From Calditerricola satsumensis (GTDB lineage Bacteria; Bacillota; Bacilli; Calditerricolales; Calditerricolaceae): a stretch of DNA of 64,000 nucleotides. The translations under genes and the position numbers were made by a program. This document shows, in pieces, positions 1 through 7,675 of the stretch. The stretch's first letter is position 1, and each line of letters starts with the position of its first letter. The DNA is taken from contig NZ_BMOF01000003.1 in the NCBI RefSeq assembly GCF_014646935.1, positions 1 through 64,000 of the forward strand. The letters are read 5' to 3'. The notes under the pieces are model-generated. The model was not told the DNA's origin. It searched no databases and saw nothing but the letters and a program-made list of their open reading frames with translations.

Positions 1-2
1 TG

Positions 3-116
3 GAAATTGACGAGAAGTGGGCGAGCGGCAAAAAGTATTTGGACATGACCGAGTACTTGGAATGGCGTGCTGCTCAGGAGGCCGAATCGTCTGCGAAGGT
101 GGTGCGGGTTAGCTAG
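3..116 (+). CDS. C-terminal tail of a cut-off protein, possibly a transposase
   Basis: The window opens inside a reading frame that runs 37 codons to a TAG at 114-116. The tail is hydrophilic and ends in KVVRVS. A YLDMTEYLEW-like segment resembles the tails of some bacterial transposases from memory, but the piece is too short to assign. The next genes are all on the other strand, so this marks the left border of the small-gene island. The start lies outside the window. Confidence 0.4.
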   Translation, partial: EIDEKWASGKKYLDMTEYLEWRAAQEAESSAKVVRVS

Positions 117-240
117 GCCCATTCCCTTACCAACTGTATGGAATTTCTTGGGCTAAGCCCATTCGAACCGAGGGGCAATTTTACACAGAGATTTGGACTT
201 GATCGGCGCGGCAGATGAGAACAGGTGCGTGGTCGAAAGC

Positions 241-272
241 AAAACGGAGTTCCCGATGGGGAACCCCGTTTT
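241..272. terminator. Bidirectional intrinsic terminator
   Basis: A long hairpin pairs AAAACGG..GTTCCC with GGGAAC.CCCGTTTT around a GATG loop, with A-rich and T-rich flanks on either side. It sits just past the stop of the minus-strand membrane protein gene (stop at 285) and can also stop readthrough from the truncated gene at the left edge. Confidence 0.7.
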
Positions 273-284
273 CCGATGGCAACG

Positions 285-857
285 TCATTTTTTCATTGTG
301 ACCGCAAATTCCCATATAGAAGTAACCAAAAGGATAATACTCGCTATAAAAAGAGTTAATGGTAAAAATTCCTTTGAATAGATTTCAGAGAATATCCCCA
401 ATGCGATAGCTATGAGGAAAGCAGAACCCGTAGCAATATAGTATTCTTTTTGTTCCCATAGAGCTTTGGCGTTAGGGTTTAACTCAAAAGTTAATGAAAA
501 GAACGATGCGGCTAAAATTAATGTAATAAGTGATGGTATATAGAGAAGAACAGATTCGATGGGGATCTGGGAGACGAACAGAGCGATTATTATGTACGGG
601 ATTAGAAACAAGAGGCAGATCAACATGTAACAAAAAATATATTTACTGTATTTTTTAATCTTCCCCGATAATAACCAATAAGATGTTGCAGAAGCAATGA
701 TAAGAGGCAAAAACATTGATCTTCTAAATTTGTCTATCCGTTTTTCTATTGGGATAGACAAGAGGTCATGGCCAGCAAAAAAGCCCCACACACTCAAGGC
801 AAAGAAGACCAAGAAAAAAAGGATGGCGTGGCGAAAAATTTTACCGCCCATAAGCAT
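285..857 (-). CDS. Membrane protein of unknown function
   Basis: A 190-residue protein with about five or six hydrophobic segments (near residues 8-28, 48-65, 72-95, 100-122, 140-158 and 165-185), hence an integral membrane protein. I recognise no family. The start ATG at 857 (or ATG at 851) overlaps the 3' end of the upstream gene (stop at 841), and AAGGGGTGGC lies just before it, so the two are probably translationally coupled. The gene is AT-richer than the sel genes to the right, which suggests different origin. Its partner is a small helical protein; a small soluble protein paired with a membrane protein could be a toxin-immunity or bacteriocin-like pair, but nothing in the sequence proves this. 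Confidence 0.6.
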   Translation of the reverse strand: MLMGGKIFRHAILFFLVFFALSVWGFFAGHDLLSIPIEKRIDKFRRSMFLPLIIASATSYWLLSGKIKKYSKYIFCYMLICLLFLIPYIIIALFVSQIPIESVLLYIPSLITLILAASFFSLTFELNPNAKALWEQKEYYIATGSAFLIAIALGIFSEIYSKEFLPLTLFIASIILLVTSIWEFAVTMKK

Positions 858-1113
858 GCCACCCCTTGATAAAACCTTTGGTAAACTTATAAAGATCTTC
901 GACCAAGAAGTAAGTTGAAACTACAGGAATAAAACGTTTTGCAATGAAGGTACCAGTTTTTCCAGCGGAGATCAATCCTGTTTTTACTGCTTTCGAATAG
1001 GCTTCAGCTTTAGGCATTGTCACATCTTTTGCTAAGTCCTTATATCCATAATCTCCCCATGTTTCTTTCGCAGCGCTTTTTAATGCGTATTCAATTTTAT
1101 TTAACATACTCAT
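841..1113 (-). CDS. Small helical protein of unknown function
   Basis: A 90-residue basic protein. ATG at 1113 is chosen because AAGGGAG lies about nine bases upstream; an upstream in-frame start at 1164 has no such site. The protein begins MSMLNKIEYALKSAAKE, is mostly predicted helical, and has one hydrophobic stretch (near residues 55-70) before a Gly/Lys-rich tail ending GWHAYGR. Its last 17 bases overlap the start of the membrane protein gene. It shares a general plan (amphipathic N-terminus, Ala/Gly-rich centre) with the 121-residue protein at 2108-2473, without clear sequence identity. No family recognised. Confidence 0.55.
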   Translation of the reverse strand: MSMLNKIEYALKSAAKETWGDYGYKDLAKDVTMPKAEAYSKAVKTGLISAGKTGTFIAKRFIPVVSTYFLVEDLYKFTKGFIKGWHAYGR

Positions 1114-1270
1114 CGAAAATTCTCCCTTCTGAGAATAGATTTTCAGAGGTAGTTCCATAACCAACTCGATTATACGGAGAAATGTGGAAGTATGAACGAT
1201 ACAGTTCTTTACCCGTTAATAGGTACATGCCAAAGGACCCCGATTTCCGTCGGACATATGCTACAGCCAT
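1097..1270 (-). pseudogene. Possible 3' remnant of an interrupted gene
   Basis: Reading leftward on the minus strand from the end of the stray selB copy, one frame stays open for roughly 50 codons (SGSFGMYLLTGKELYRSYF and onwards) and stops at 1097, overlapping the next gene start at 1113 by 17 bases. This overlap length matches the junction between the next two genes. The 5' end is missing and the selB fragment sits where it should be, so this may be the tail of a gene cut by that insertion. It could equally be a chance open frame. Confidence 0.25.
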
Positions 1271-1278
1271 CTTCCTCT

Positions 1279-1455
1279 CATGCCGCGCACAGCGCATCCC
1301 ACGCCTTCGCGTCCACATCCGGCAGCACGCGCGAGTGCAGGGCCGCCTTGGCCATGCCGGCAAGGAGGGGTCGCTCGCGGTGATGCCGCGCCAGCTCGTC
1401 CTGCGCCCGCGCTGTCCACTGGGCCCACGCCGCCGAGATGAGCAGTGCATCGCTC
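1279..1455 (-). pseudogene. selB: Stray duplicate of an internal selB segment
   Basis: About 177 bases are nearly identical to bases 3148-3328 inside the intact selB gene, in the same orientation. The copy keeps the reading frame for about 57 codons ([20 protein letters not shown] ... [15 protein letters not shown]), with one codon missing (SAAWAQW against SAAAWAQW), Ser to Pro once, and a few silent or near-silent changes, more of them near the right end. It then meets TGA. It has no start codon or GTPase domain and cannot act as SelB. It lies between small unknown genes, so it is a recombination scar or a remnant acquired from a related strain. Confidence 0.85.
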
Positions 1456-1459
1456 CGCG

Positions 1460-1666
1460 TTATGATCGGTTTCTTCTGGTACACAGGCGTCGGTAAACCA
1501 ATCCCGCGAGTCGATAAACAAATACCGCGAGAATCAGCCAAGAGATAACATTCAGTACCCAGCGAGGTGAGTACTCGGTTAGGAGCCCCCAAATGCTAGA
1601 TAGCACGATCAGTATTGGAATGGATACCAGAATACCAAGGATAACCCCAATTGTTATGTTTGTCAC
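1460..1666 (-). CDS. Small two-helix membrane protein
   Basis: A 68-residue protein with two hydrophobic helices (about residues 4-28 and 38-58) and a basic tail (YRRLCTRRNRS). No family recognised. Its stop codon at 1460 lies only a few bases from the edge of the stray selB fragment, so its natural C-terminus may have been replaced when that fragment arrived. The minus-strand genes upstream and downstream are of similar base composition, so it belongs to the same island. No strong ribosome site is evident. Confidence 0.45.
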   Translation of the reverse strand: MTNITIGVILGILVSIPILIVLSSIWGLLTEYSPRWVLNVISWLILAVFVYRLAGLVYRRLCTRRNRS

Positions 1667-1700
1667 GTGCTTGATTTTTTCACCAAAAATTCACCTTCGC

Positions 1701-2108
1701 TTACAAGCGGATATCCACGATATAGGGCCCGGGCGCGAAAGGACTCTTGTTGTACAGCCTTAAGTCGGAAACGGTAAAGGAGTGAGACACACCCGGAGGG
1801 ATCACCTTTACGGTCCACTTTCCGTATTTTTTGCCATCAATCGATTGGATCAAGGCAAATTTGACCGCGCTCCAACAGTACCGGGATGGACGGCTCTTGT
1901 TTGTAGGTTCAACGGGAATTGCAATTGTACAAACCCGTCGATTTTCTGGATTGTACCACTCCATCCGAATGGTCGTTGGGGCAATGATGTTGGTGATCTC
2001 ACACCAGACGACAATTTGTTCATCGAACGGAGAAAACCACGTTTTCACCTGTACGGGTCGACAGTGGGTATCCAATTGCGTACAGGAACAGATTTCAAGG
2101 ATTTGCAT
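1701..2108 (-). CDS. Beta-rich protein of unknown function
   Basis: A 135-residue protein beginning MQILEICSCTQLDTHCRPVQ. It alternates hydrophobic and polar residues throughout, as in an immunoglobulin-like or other beta-sandwich fold, and contains several Cys and Trp residues. There is no convincing signal peptide. ATG at 2108 is chosen because it overlaps the stop of the upstream gene as TGATG, a typical translational coupling. It is therefore expressed together with the 121-residue Gly-rich protein, and may act with it. Function unknown. Confidence 0.5.
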   Translation of the reverse strand: MQILEICSCTQLDTHCRPVQVKTWFSPFDEQIVVWCEITNIIAPTTIRMEWYNPENRRVCTIAIPVEPTNKSRPSRYCWSAVKFALIQSIDGKKYGKWTVKVIPPGVSHSFTVSDLRLYNKSPFAPGPYIVDIRL

Positions 2109-2473
2109 CAAGAATACCCGCCGCCAATCAGTTTATGCAAACCGTTTTCAATCTTTGTAATTCCATTGTCAATTGCCTTGCCTACCTTTGTATTATCAAA
2201 CCATTTCTCGACCGAGGCGAGTTTTTGAGCTACAGTAAGAGCGACCTTGCCGCCAATCCAGCCTTCAACTGCTCCCTTGGCAGCACCAGCAACGGTTTTG
2301 GGGAGCACCTTCCGTTCTAGCATCGTAAAACCAGAAGTGGCTGCTTTGTAAGCTGCTGCACCACGCCCTACGGCACCAAGTGGAATGGATACGAGATTGG
2401 TCAAGGTGTTCTCCCGTAAGTCGTTTGCAACGGACCTCACCACATGATGGGCTGCACGTTGAATGGCGTTCAT
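2108..2473 (-). CDS. Glycine/alanine-rich helical protein of unknown function
   Basis: A 121-residue protein with a charged amphipathic N-terminus (MNAIQRAAHHVVRSV), an Ala/Gly-rich central part with small-residue repeats typical of membrane-associating helices, and a C-terminal tail ending HKLIGGGYS. GAAAGGAA lies upstream of ATG 2473. Its TGA overlaps the ATG of the following beta-rich protein. The general features would fit a bacteriocin-like or polymorphic-toxin fragment, but no known motif is present. It appears to be the first gene of the minus-strand island. Confidence 0.5.
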   Translation of the reverse strand: MNAIQRAAHHVVRSVANDLRENTLTNLVSIPLGAVGRGAAAYKAATSGFTMLERKVLPKTVAGAAKGAVEGWIGGKVALTVAQKLASVEKWFDNTKVGKAIDNGITKIENGLHKLIGGGYS

Positions 2474-2609
2474 CCTTCAAAGATTCCTTTCTTTGTCAAA
2501 GTAATTGTGCAATTTCATTCTCTGTGTTTCCATGCGCAATGGCAAGGAGGGGATTTTGTAAGATTCAGTCGAATGCTGTCGAACAACCCAGTGGTTGCTC
2601 GTAAAGAGC

Positions 2610-2653
2610 TTCCCCAAACAAAGAAGAAGGTTCCTCGCCGGAGCGGAGGAACC
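2610..2653 (-). terminator. Terminator after selB
   Basis: Read on the minus strand, GGTTCCTC (2653-2646) pairs with GAGGAACC (2636-2629) and is followed by a T-rich run (TTCTTCTTTG). It lies about 50 bases past the selB stop, so it ends the MFS-selB transcript and separates it from the small-gene island. Confidence 0.75.
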
Positions 2654-2699
2654 GCTTTTCCATTCTTGATCGATTCGGGTGTAGCTTCCGTGCCGGTTG

Positions 2700-4622
2700 T
2701 TATCCCGGCTCCTTCACCCACACCCGTACCGCCTCTTCCCGGCGCGTGTAGCCAAGCCGGTCGGCCAGCTCGAGGAGCGGGATGAGGGTTTTGCGGGACA
2801 GGCCGAGGACGTCGCGCGCCTTCTGAATGGTAAACCGCCCTTCTTTGCCGGTGGCGTTCCACAGCGCGCGCAGGGCGTTCTGCACTGCCGCCGACGGGAC
2901 GATGCGGTCGTCGTCCAATGGCTGGGCTTGTCCGGATGCCAGGAGGTAGGTGCGCAGGTCCTCGGCGTCGCGCTCGGCCAGGTGATGGGCCTGGCACAGC
3001 GCGCGCCAGTCGGGCGCATGGAGACCGGCCTGCTCCCATTCCGCCAGCAGGCCGTCGACAAGCGGCTTGAGCCGCTCGGGCACGTGCGGCGCAAAGGAGG
3101 CCAGGGCGACGAGGTCGCCGCCCTTGCGCAGCCAGCCCTCCTCTTCCCATGCCGCGCACAGCGCATCCCACGCCTTCGCGTCCACATCCGGCAGCACGCG
3201 CGAGTGCAGGGCCGCCTTGGCCATGCCGGCAAGGAGGGATCGCTCGCGGTGATGCCGCGCCAGCTCGTCCTGAGCCCGCGCTGTCCACTGGGCCCACGCC
3301 GCTGCGGAAACGAGCAGCGCATCGCCCCGCTGGCTCGATACGGCCAGCACGTGCACCTGCCCGTCGGCGGCGAGGCGCGCGGCATGGCTTTGCAGCATGT
3401 CGAGAGGGAGGTTGAGCCGGCTGGCCGCCTCCCGCGCCGGAAGGGCTCCCGCTTCGTCAAGGAGCCACACCAGCTGCTGGGCCGGGTCGCCCTGCCGCTT
3501 TCTCTCCAGCAAGGCGACCGTGGCCGGGCCGAAGCGGTGTTTGGGCGCGTGCGGATCGAGGACCTCTCCACCGCCGAGGGTGAGCGGCGGGGAGGGGCGA
3601 CGCAGGATGAACCGGTCGCCGCGGGCCGTCACCACCGGCTCGTCCAGCACGAGCTGGCAGAGCACCTCGTCGCCGGGCCGGGCCGCGTTGCGGTCGAAAA
3701 AGACGACCCGTCCCATGACGTCGGCCGTCCCCACGAACAGGCGGATGGGGCCGCGCTGCTTGAGCGGCGCGGCGTCAGGAAGGAGGCGCAGGACCACGTC
3801 GAGGCGTTCGGTGGGCTCAAACGCCCCCGGCGTGGCGACGACATCGCCGCGGCGCACCTCGGCCGCCTCGATGCCCGCCAGGTTAAGGGCCGTGCGCTGG
3901 CCGGCAACGGCAGCTTCTTGTGGTTCACCGTGGACGTGAATGCCCCGCACGCGCACGCGCCGGCCCTGCGGCAGCACGACCAGTTCGTCGCCGGGGCGCA
4001 CGGTGCCCTGGAAGAGCGTCCCCGTGACGACGGTGCCGAACCCCTTGCGCGCAAAGGCGCGGTCGACGGGGAGGCGCGCCGGACCGTGCAGCGGGCGGTT
4101 CGGCGGCGCGTCCAAAACGGCGTCGAGGGCGGCGAGGAGGGCGTCGAGCCCCGCCCCGGTCGCGGCGCTGACCGGCACGATCGGCGCGTCGGCGAGAAAG
4201 GTTTCCGCCACGGCGGCGGCGACGTCTTCGCGGGCGAGGGCGAGCATGTCCGCGTCGACAAGGTCGGTTTTGGTGAGGGCGATGAGGCCGCGCCGAATGC
4301 CGAGCAGCTCGAGGATGGCCAGGTGTTCGCGCGTCTGCGGCATGACCCCCTCGTCGGCGGCGACGACGAGAAGGGCAACGTCGATGCCGGCCACGCCGGC
4401 GACCATCTGGCGGATGAACCGCTCGTGCCCCGGCACGTCGACAAAGCCGATCCGCTTGCCGCTGGGCAGGGTGAGGTGGGCGTAGCCCGGTTCGATCGAG
4501 ATCTGGCGCTCCTTTTCCTCTTTGAGCCGGTCGGTGTCGATGCCGGTCAAGGCTTTCGTCAGCGTCGTCTTGCCGTGGTCGATGTGGCCGGCGACGCCGA
4601 CAAGCCAGTAGGGTGCACTCAT
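2700..4622 (-). CDS. selB: Selenocysteine-specific elongation factor SelB
   Basis: A 640-residue translation GTPase that brings Sec-tRNA(Sec) to the ribosome at UGA codons followed by a SECIS hairpin. The G1 loop [10 protein letters not shown] lies near residues 12-21, DVPGHE (G3) near 60 and TKTD (G4) near 115. EF-Tu-like beta domains follow, and the C-terminal third has the winged-helix repeats that bind SECIS. Length is normal for the family. ATG 4622 follows AAGGAGGG and overlaps the MFS stop as ATGA, so the two genes are coupled. An internal segment (3148-3328) recurs as a fragment at 1279-1455. selA and the tRNA gene lie close by, supporting a working Sec pathway. Confidence 0.97.
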   Translation of the reverse strand: MSAPYWLVGVAGHIDHGKTTLTKALTGIDTDRLKEEKERQISIEPGYAHLTLPSGKRIGFVDVPGHERFIRQMVAGVAGIDVALLVVAADEGVMPQTREHLAILELLGIRRGLIALTKTDLVDADMLALAREDVAAAVAETFLADAPIVPVSAATGAGLDALLAALDAVLDAPPNRPLHGPARLPVDRAFARKGFGTVVTGTLFQGTVRPGDELVVLPQGRRVRVRGIHVHGEPQEAAVAGQRTALNLAGIEAAEVRRGDVVATPGAFEPTERLDVVLRLLPDAAPLKQRGPIRLFVGTADVMGRVVFFDRNAARPGDEVLCQLVLDEPVVTARGDRFILRRPSPPLTLGGGEVLDPHAPKHRFGPATVALLERKRQGDPAQQLVWLLDEAGALPAREAASRLNLPLDMLQSHAARLAADGQVHVLAVSSQRGDALLVSAAAWAQWTARAQDELARHHRERSLLAGMAKAALHSRVLPDVDAKAWDALCAAWEEEGWLRKGGDLVALASFAPHVPERLKPLVDGLLAEWEQAGLHAPDWRALCQAHHLAERDAEDLRTYLLASGQAQPLDDDRIVPSAAVQNALRALWNATGKEGRFTIQKARDVLGLSRKTLIPLLELADRLGYTRREEAVRVWVKEPG

Positions 4623-5845
4623 GAGCGGCCCTCCTTCTGCGGTGCGACGTTGGATTGCGCGGCGGCCATGTTCCGGCTTGCGGCCCACAGGAGCAGGGCG
4701 TTGCCGAGGAGCAGCGAAGCGGTGACGAGAAACAGCCCGCGGAAGCCGATCCATCCGGCGAGCACCCCGCCGCTCAAGGGACCGAGCAGGTTGCCCAGGT
4801 TGATGGCGCTCGTTTGGTAGCCGAAGGCGGTGCTCTCCATGCCGGCCGGGGCGTGTTTTCGCACCAGCGCGTGCAGCGCGGGCAGTAGCCCCCCCGCCGC
4901 GAGGCCGAGCAGAAAGCGGAACACGAGGAGCTGCCACACGTTGGTGACGAAGGCCAGCGGCAGCGTCAGGAGCGCGGCGGCCAGCGACGCGCCGATGAGG
5001 ACGCGATGGGCGCCGTAGCGGTCGGACCACCGGCCCAGCACGGGCGACGAAAGCAGGTTGGCCGCCCCGGCCGCGGCGATGACCAAGCCGGCGAAGAAGC
5101 TGACGTATCCGCCCGGCGCGCCGAGCTCCTTGACGAACAGGGGCATCTGCGGGGAGGGCCCCATCAGGGCAAACTGCACCACCAGGGCCGTCCCGAACAA
5201 GAGGAGCAGGGTGGGGGTGTGCAAGATGACCGCCGCGCGGGCGCGAAAGCTCGCCCCGTTCTCCTTGGGATCGGGCTTGGCGATTTCCTTGACGTACAGG
5301 TGGACCACCGTCGTCGCCAGGGCGAGCAGGAGGCCGGTGAGCCAGAACACGTGGCGGATGCCGATCCATTCGGCCAACACGCCGCCGAAGAAGGGTCCCA
5401 AGATGGATCCGGCGATGCCCCCGGCCTGCAGCATGCCGAGGGCGTACCCGACGTGCTCCCGCGGCGTGTTGGTGGCGGTCAGGGCCACCGAGGCGGGAAC
5501 GAAGCCGGATATGGTCCCGTTGAGAAAGCGGAGCAGCAAAAGGTGCACGGGACTGGTGGCAAAGGCGATGAGCGCCGTGATGACCGCCATGCCGTAACCC
5601 GAGCGGAGGATCATGATTTTGCGCCCGTAGCGGTCGGCCAAGCCGCCCCAGATGGGGGCCATGACAAAGGCAGACAAAAAGTTGATCCCGAAAATGAGGC
5701 CGGCCCACCGCTGAACCTGCGCCGCGTCGGTCATGCCCAGGTCGTACAAGTAGAGGGGAAGGAAGGGCACGACCATGGACATGGCGGCCATCACCAGCCC
5801 TTGGGCCGCCATCAGGATGTACAGGTTTCGTTGCCAGGTTTCCAT
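4619..5845 (-). CDS. MFS multidrug-type exporter
   Basis: A 408-residue polytopic protein with about 12 hydrophobic helices. The loop GGLADRYGRKIM after helix 2 is the conserved MFS motif A, repeated in the second half as GRWSDRYGAHR, so this is a DHA1-like drug:proton antiporter. The substrate is unknown. ATG 5845 follows GGGACTTG. The stop overlaps the selB ATG (ATGA), making selB expression depend on this gene's transcript. An exporter in a sel operon is unusual; it could export a selenium or other compound, but this is speculation from position only. Confidence 0.85.
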   Translation of the reverse strand: METWQRNLYILMAAQGLVMAAMSMVVPFLPLYLYDLGMTDAAQVQRWAGLIFGINFLSAFVMAPIWGGLADRYGRKIMILRSGYGMAVITALIAFATSPVHLLLLRFLNGTISGFVPASVALTATNTPREHVGYALGMLQAGGIAGSILGPFFGGVLAEWIGIRHVFWLTGLLLALATTVVHLYVKEIAKPDPKENGASFRARAAVILHTPTLLLLFGTALVVQFALMGPSPQMPLFVKELGAPGGYVSFFAGLVIAAAGAANLLSSPVLGRWSDRYGAHRVLIGASLAAALLTLPLAFVTNVWQLLVFRFLLGLAAGGLLPALHALVRKHAPAGMESTAFGYQTSAINLGNLLGPLSGGVLAGWIGFRGLFLVTASLLLGNALLLWAASRNMAAAQSNVAPQKEGRS

Positions 5846-5961
5846 CGGTCAAGTCCCTTCTGTTCTCATGTGTGTTCCCTTCATTTTTTCGGGAATCGAA
5901 AGAAAAAATCCTGCTTTCGACGAACAAGCCGGGGAGGCGGATGGGTGGGGACAAGGAGCAA

Positions 5962-5990
5962 TTGTCCGAATGGACCCGTTTGGGTATACT
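5962..5990 (+). promoter_or_regulatory. Sigma-A-type promoter for tRNA-Sec
   Basis: TTGTCC (5962-5967), a 17-base spacer and TATACT (5985-5990) form a good vegetative promoter pointing at the tRNA-Sec gene. Transcription would start near 5997, leaving roughly 55 bases of leader to be removed before the mature tRNA 5' end at 6054. Confidence 0.6.
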
Positions 5991-6053
5991 GATGGGGTGA
6001 GACCCCAACGGTTTGGCCCGCGCGACACGCACGCGCGCGATGCAGATGGCCCT

Positions 6054-6150
6054 GGGAGCGGTTGGGTGGCTGGTGCCCCCTCCGGCCTTCAAAGCCGAGC
6101 AGGACCCGCGTGCCGGGTCCGGTGGGTTCGATTCCCACACGCTCCCGCCA
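6054..6150 (+). tRNA. selC: Selenocysteine tRNA (anticodon UCA)
   Basis: A 97-base tRNA with encoded CCA. The acceptor GGGAGCG pairs with CGCTCCC; G73 precedes CCA. The anticodon loop CTTCAAA carries TCA at 6089-6091 in a CGGC/GCCG stem. The extended D arm GGGTGGC-TGGT-GCCCCC, the long variable arm (GGACCCG/CGGGTCC) and a five-pair T stem GTGGG-TTCGATT-CCCAC are hallmarks of bacterial tRNA-Sec. The eighth acceptor position, normally paired in bacterial tRNA-Sec, reads G against A. SelA converts Ser to Sec on this tRNA and SelB delivers it; both genes flank it. Confidence 0.95.
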
Positions 6151-6170
6151 CCATTCGCCCTCCATGATAC

Positions 6171-6236
6171 CACAACAACGGTGGCCGTCCACTTCCCGGA
6201 TGGCGATGCCCTTCCGGGAGCGGACGGCCTGTTGTG
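6171..6236. repeat. Large imperfect hairpin between selC and the yaaH-type gene
   Basis: Three nested arms pair: CACAACA (6171-6177) with TGTTGTG (6230-6236), GGCCGTCC (6183-6190) with GGACGGCC (6222-6229), and TCCCGGA (6194-6200) with TCCGGGA (6213-6219). Total paired length is 22 bases per arm with small bulges. It sits between the convergent tRNA-Sec and hydrolase genes, so a terminator or tRNA 3' processing role is likely, although only a weak T-rich tail (TGTTGTGTTTC) follows. Confidence 0.6.
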
Positions 6237-6277
6237 TTTCGCGCGTATCGCGTGTCGGGGCGCGATTCGCTCGGCGA

Positions 6278-7549
6278 TCACCGTTTCTGGACCCGAAAAT
6301 TGTCCAACAGGAGCAACCAATTTTGCGGAAAGGCATGCCCCAGCACCCAATAGCTGATGCCGCGCAGTCGGTACGCCTTGACCAGGTTGAATTTGGCCTG
6401 CACGCTGCGCGCGTCTTCAAACCAGACTTCGTGCCGGCGGCCTTGTGCGTCGACGTAGCGGAAAAAGGGCGCCTGTGCTTGCGGATCGTACTGAATGGTG
6501 GCGCCGTAGCGCGCGGCGCGCTGAATCGCCTCCTGCGGACTGATGCTCTGCGCAAAGGGACCTCCCCGCACGTAGGGCAGGGTCCAGTCGTAGCCGTAAA
6601 GCGGCATGCCCATCAGGATCTTGCCGCGGGGAATCGCCGTGACGGCGTAATCGAGCACCCTGCGCACTTGGTCGACCGGCGCCACCGCCATGGGCGGTCC
6701 GCCCGACCAGCCCCATTCGTACGTCATCAGGATCACGAAATCCAACAGGGCGCCGTGGGCGGGGTAGTCGTGGGCTTCATACAAGAGGCCGGGCTGGTCG
6801 GCGCGCGTCTTGGGGGCCAGCGCGCTGGAGACGAGGTACCCCTCGGGCCGCAGCCGCTCCGTCACCCGGCGGAGGAATTGGTTGTACCGCTGGCGGTCTT
6901 CGGGATACACGTATTCGAAGTTGATGATCAGCCCGCGGTACCCTTTTGCGCGCATCGTGTTGAGGACGCCGGCCAGCAGGCGTTCTTGCGCCGCGGGGTC
7001 GGTGAAGACGGCGCGGGCAATGTCGGAGCGAAACCGCCCGTCCGCAAAGTTGGTGATGACCATCAGCGGGGCGACGCGCTGCTCTTGCGCCGTCGCGAGC
7101 ACCGCCTCATCGGGCAGGGGATTCAGGCTCCCGTCGGCCCGCACCTGGTAGCTGAACGGGCTGAGGTAGGTGAGCGCTGCGCCCACTTCGCGAACGATTT
7201 GCTGCCCCCTGGTGCCCATGATTTCCAAGAAGGCGTTGACCTCGATGGTTGGCTTTGGCCGCTCCGGGATGACGAGGACTTGCCCGGGGAAGATGCGCGC
7301 CGGATCGGCAATGCGGTTGGCTCTGGCGAGGGCCTCGACGGTTATGCCATACCGCTGGGCGATGCTCCACAGGCTTTCCCCTGGCTGCACCACATGGCGG
7401 TCGGGGACCGGAATGACCAGCGCTTGGCCAATGACGAGCCGGTCGGGATTGGGGAGCTGGTTGGCCCGGACGATGGCGTCGGGGCTGACCCGGTAGCGCT
7501 GCGCGATCTGCCAAACGCTTTCCCCTCGCTGCACAACGTGAATGAGCAC
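6278..7549 (-). CDS. LysM/GH18 spore cortex hydrolase, YaaH/SleL type
   Basis: A 423-residue protein with two N-terminal LysM domains (HVVQRGESVWQIAQRY near residue 4 and HVVQPGESLWSIAQRY near 51) that bind peptidoglycan, followed by a GH18 catalytic barrel. This is the layout of YaaH/SleL, which trims cortex fragments during germination as an N-acetylglucosaminidase. There is no signal peptide, as usual for spore-coat-localised SleL. GTG 7549 is chosen because AAAGGGGG lies six bases before it. The GH18 acid motif reads IINFEYV, with Asn where family members usually have Asp two positions before the catalytic Glu. The gene interrupts the selA-selC-selB neighbourhood. Confidence 0.88.
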   Translation of the reverse strand: MLIHVVQRGESVWQIAQRYRVSPDAIVRANQLPNPDRLVIGQALVIPVPDRHVVQPGESLWSIAQRYGITVEALARANRIADPARIFPGQVLVIPERPKPTIEVNAFLEIMGTRGQQIVREVGAALTYLSPFSYQVRADGSLNPLPDEAVLATAQEQRVAPLMVITNFADGRFRSDIARAVFTDPAAQERLLAGVLNTMRAKGYRGLIINFEYVYPEDRQRYNQFLRRVTERLRPEGYLVSSALAPKTRADQPGLLYEAHDYPAHGALLDFVILMTYEWGWSGGPPMAVAPVDQVRRVLDYAVTAIPRGKILMGMPLYGYDWTLPYVRGGPFAQSISPQEAIQRAARYGATIQYDPQAQAPFFRYVDAQGRRHEVWFEDARSVQAKFNLVKAYRLRGISYWVLGHAFPQNWLLLLDNFRVQKR

Positions 7550-7675
7550 CCGAATGCCCCCTTTGTGCCGTGTTGCTTCTCCCCTCACCTTATTCGGATG
7601 GACTGGGCAGTGTTCCAAGGCCCTGTTACGTTACCGAAAACGGAACGAGCCGGCATGTCGCCGGCTCGGCCAGGG

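Noticed and set aside
1278-1592. A 104-codon minus-strand frame as a genuine gene
   Set aside because: Its second half is the out-of-place selB segment and its first half reads through another small gene in a different frame, so it is a chance fusion.
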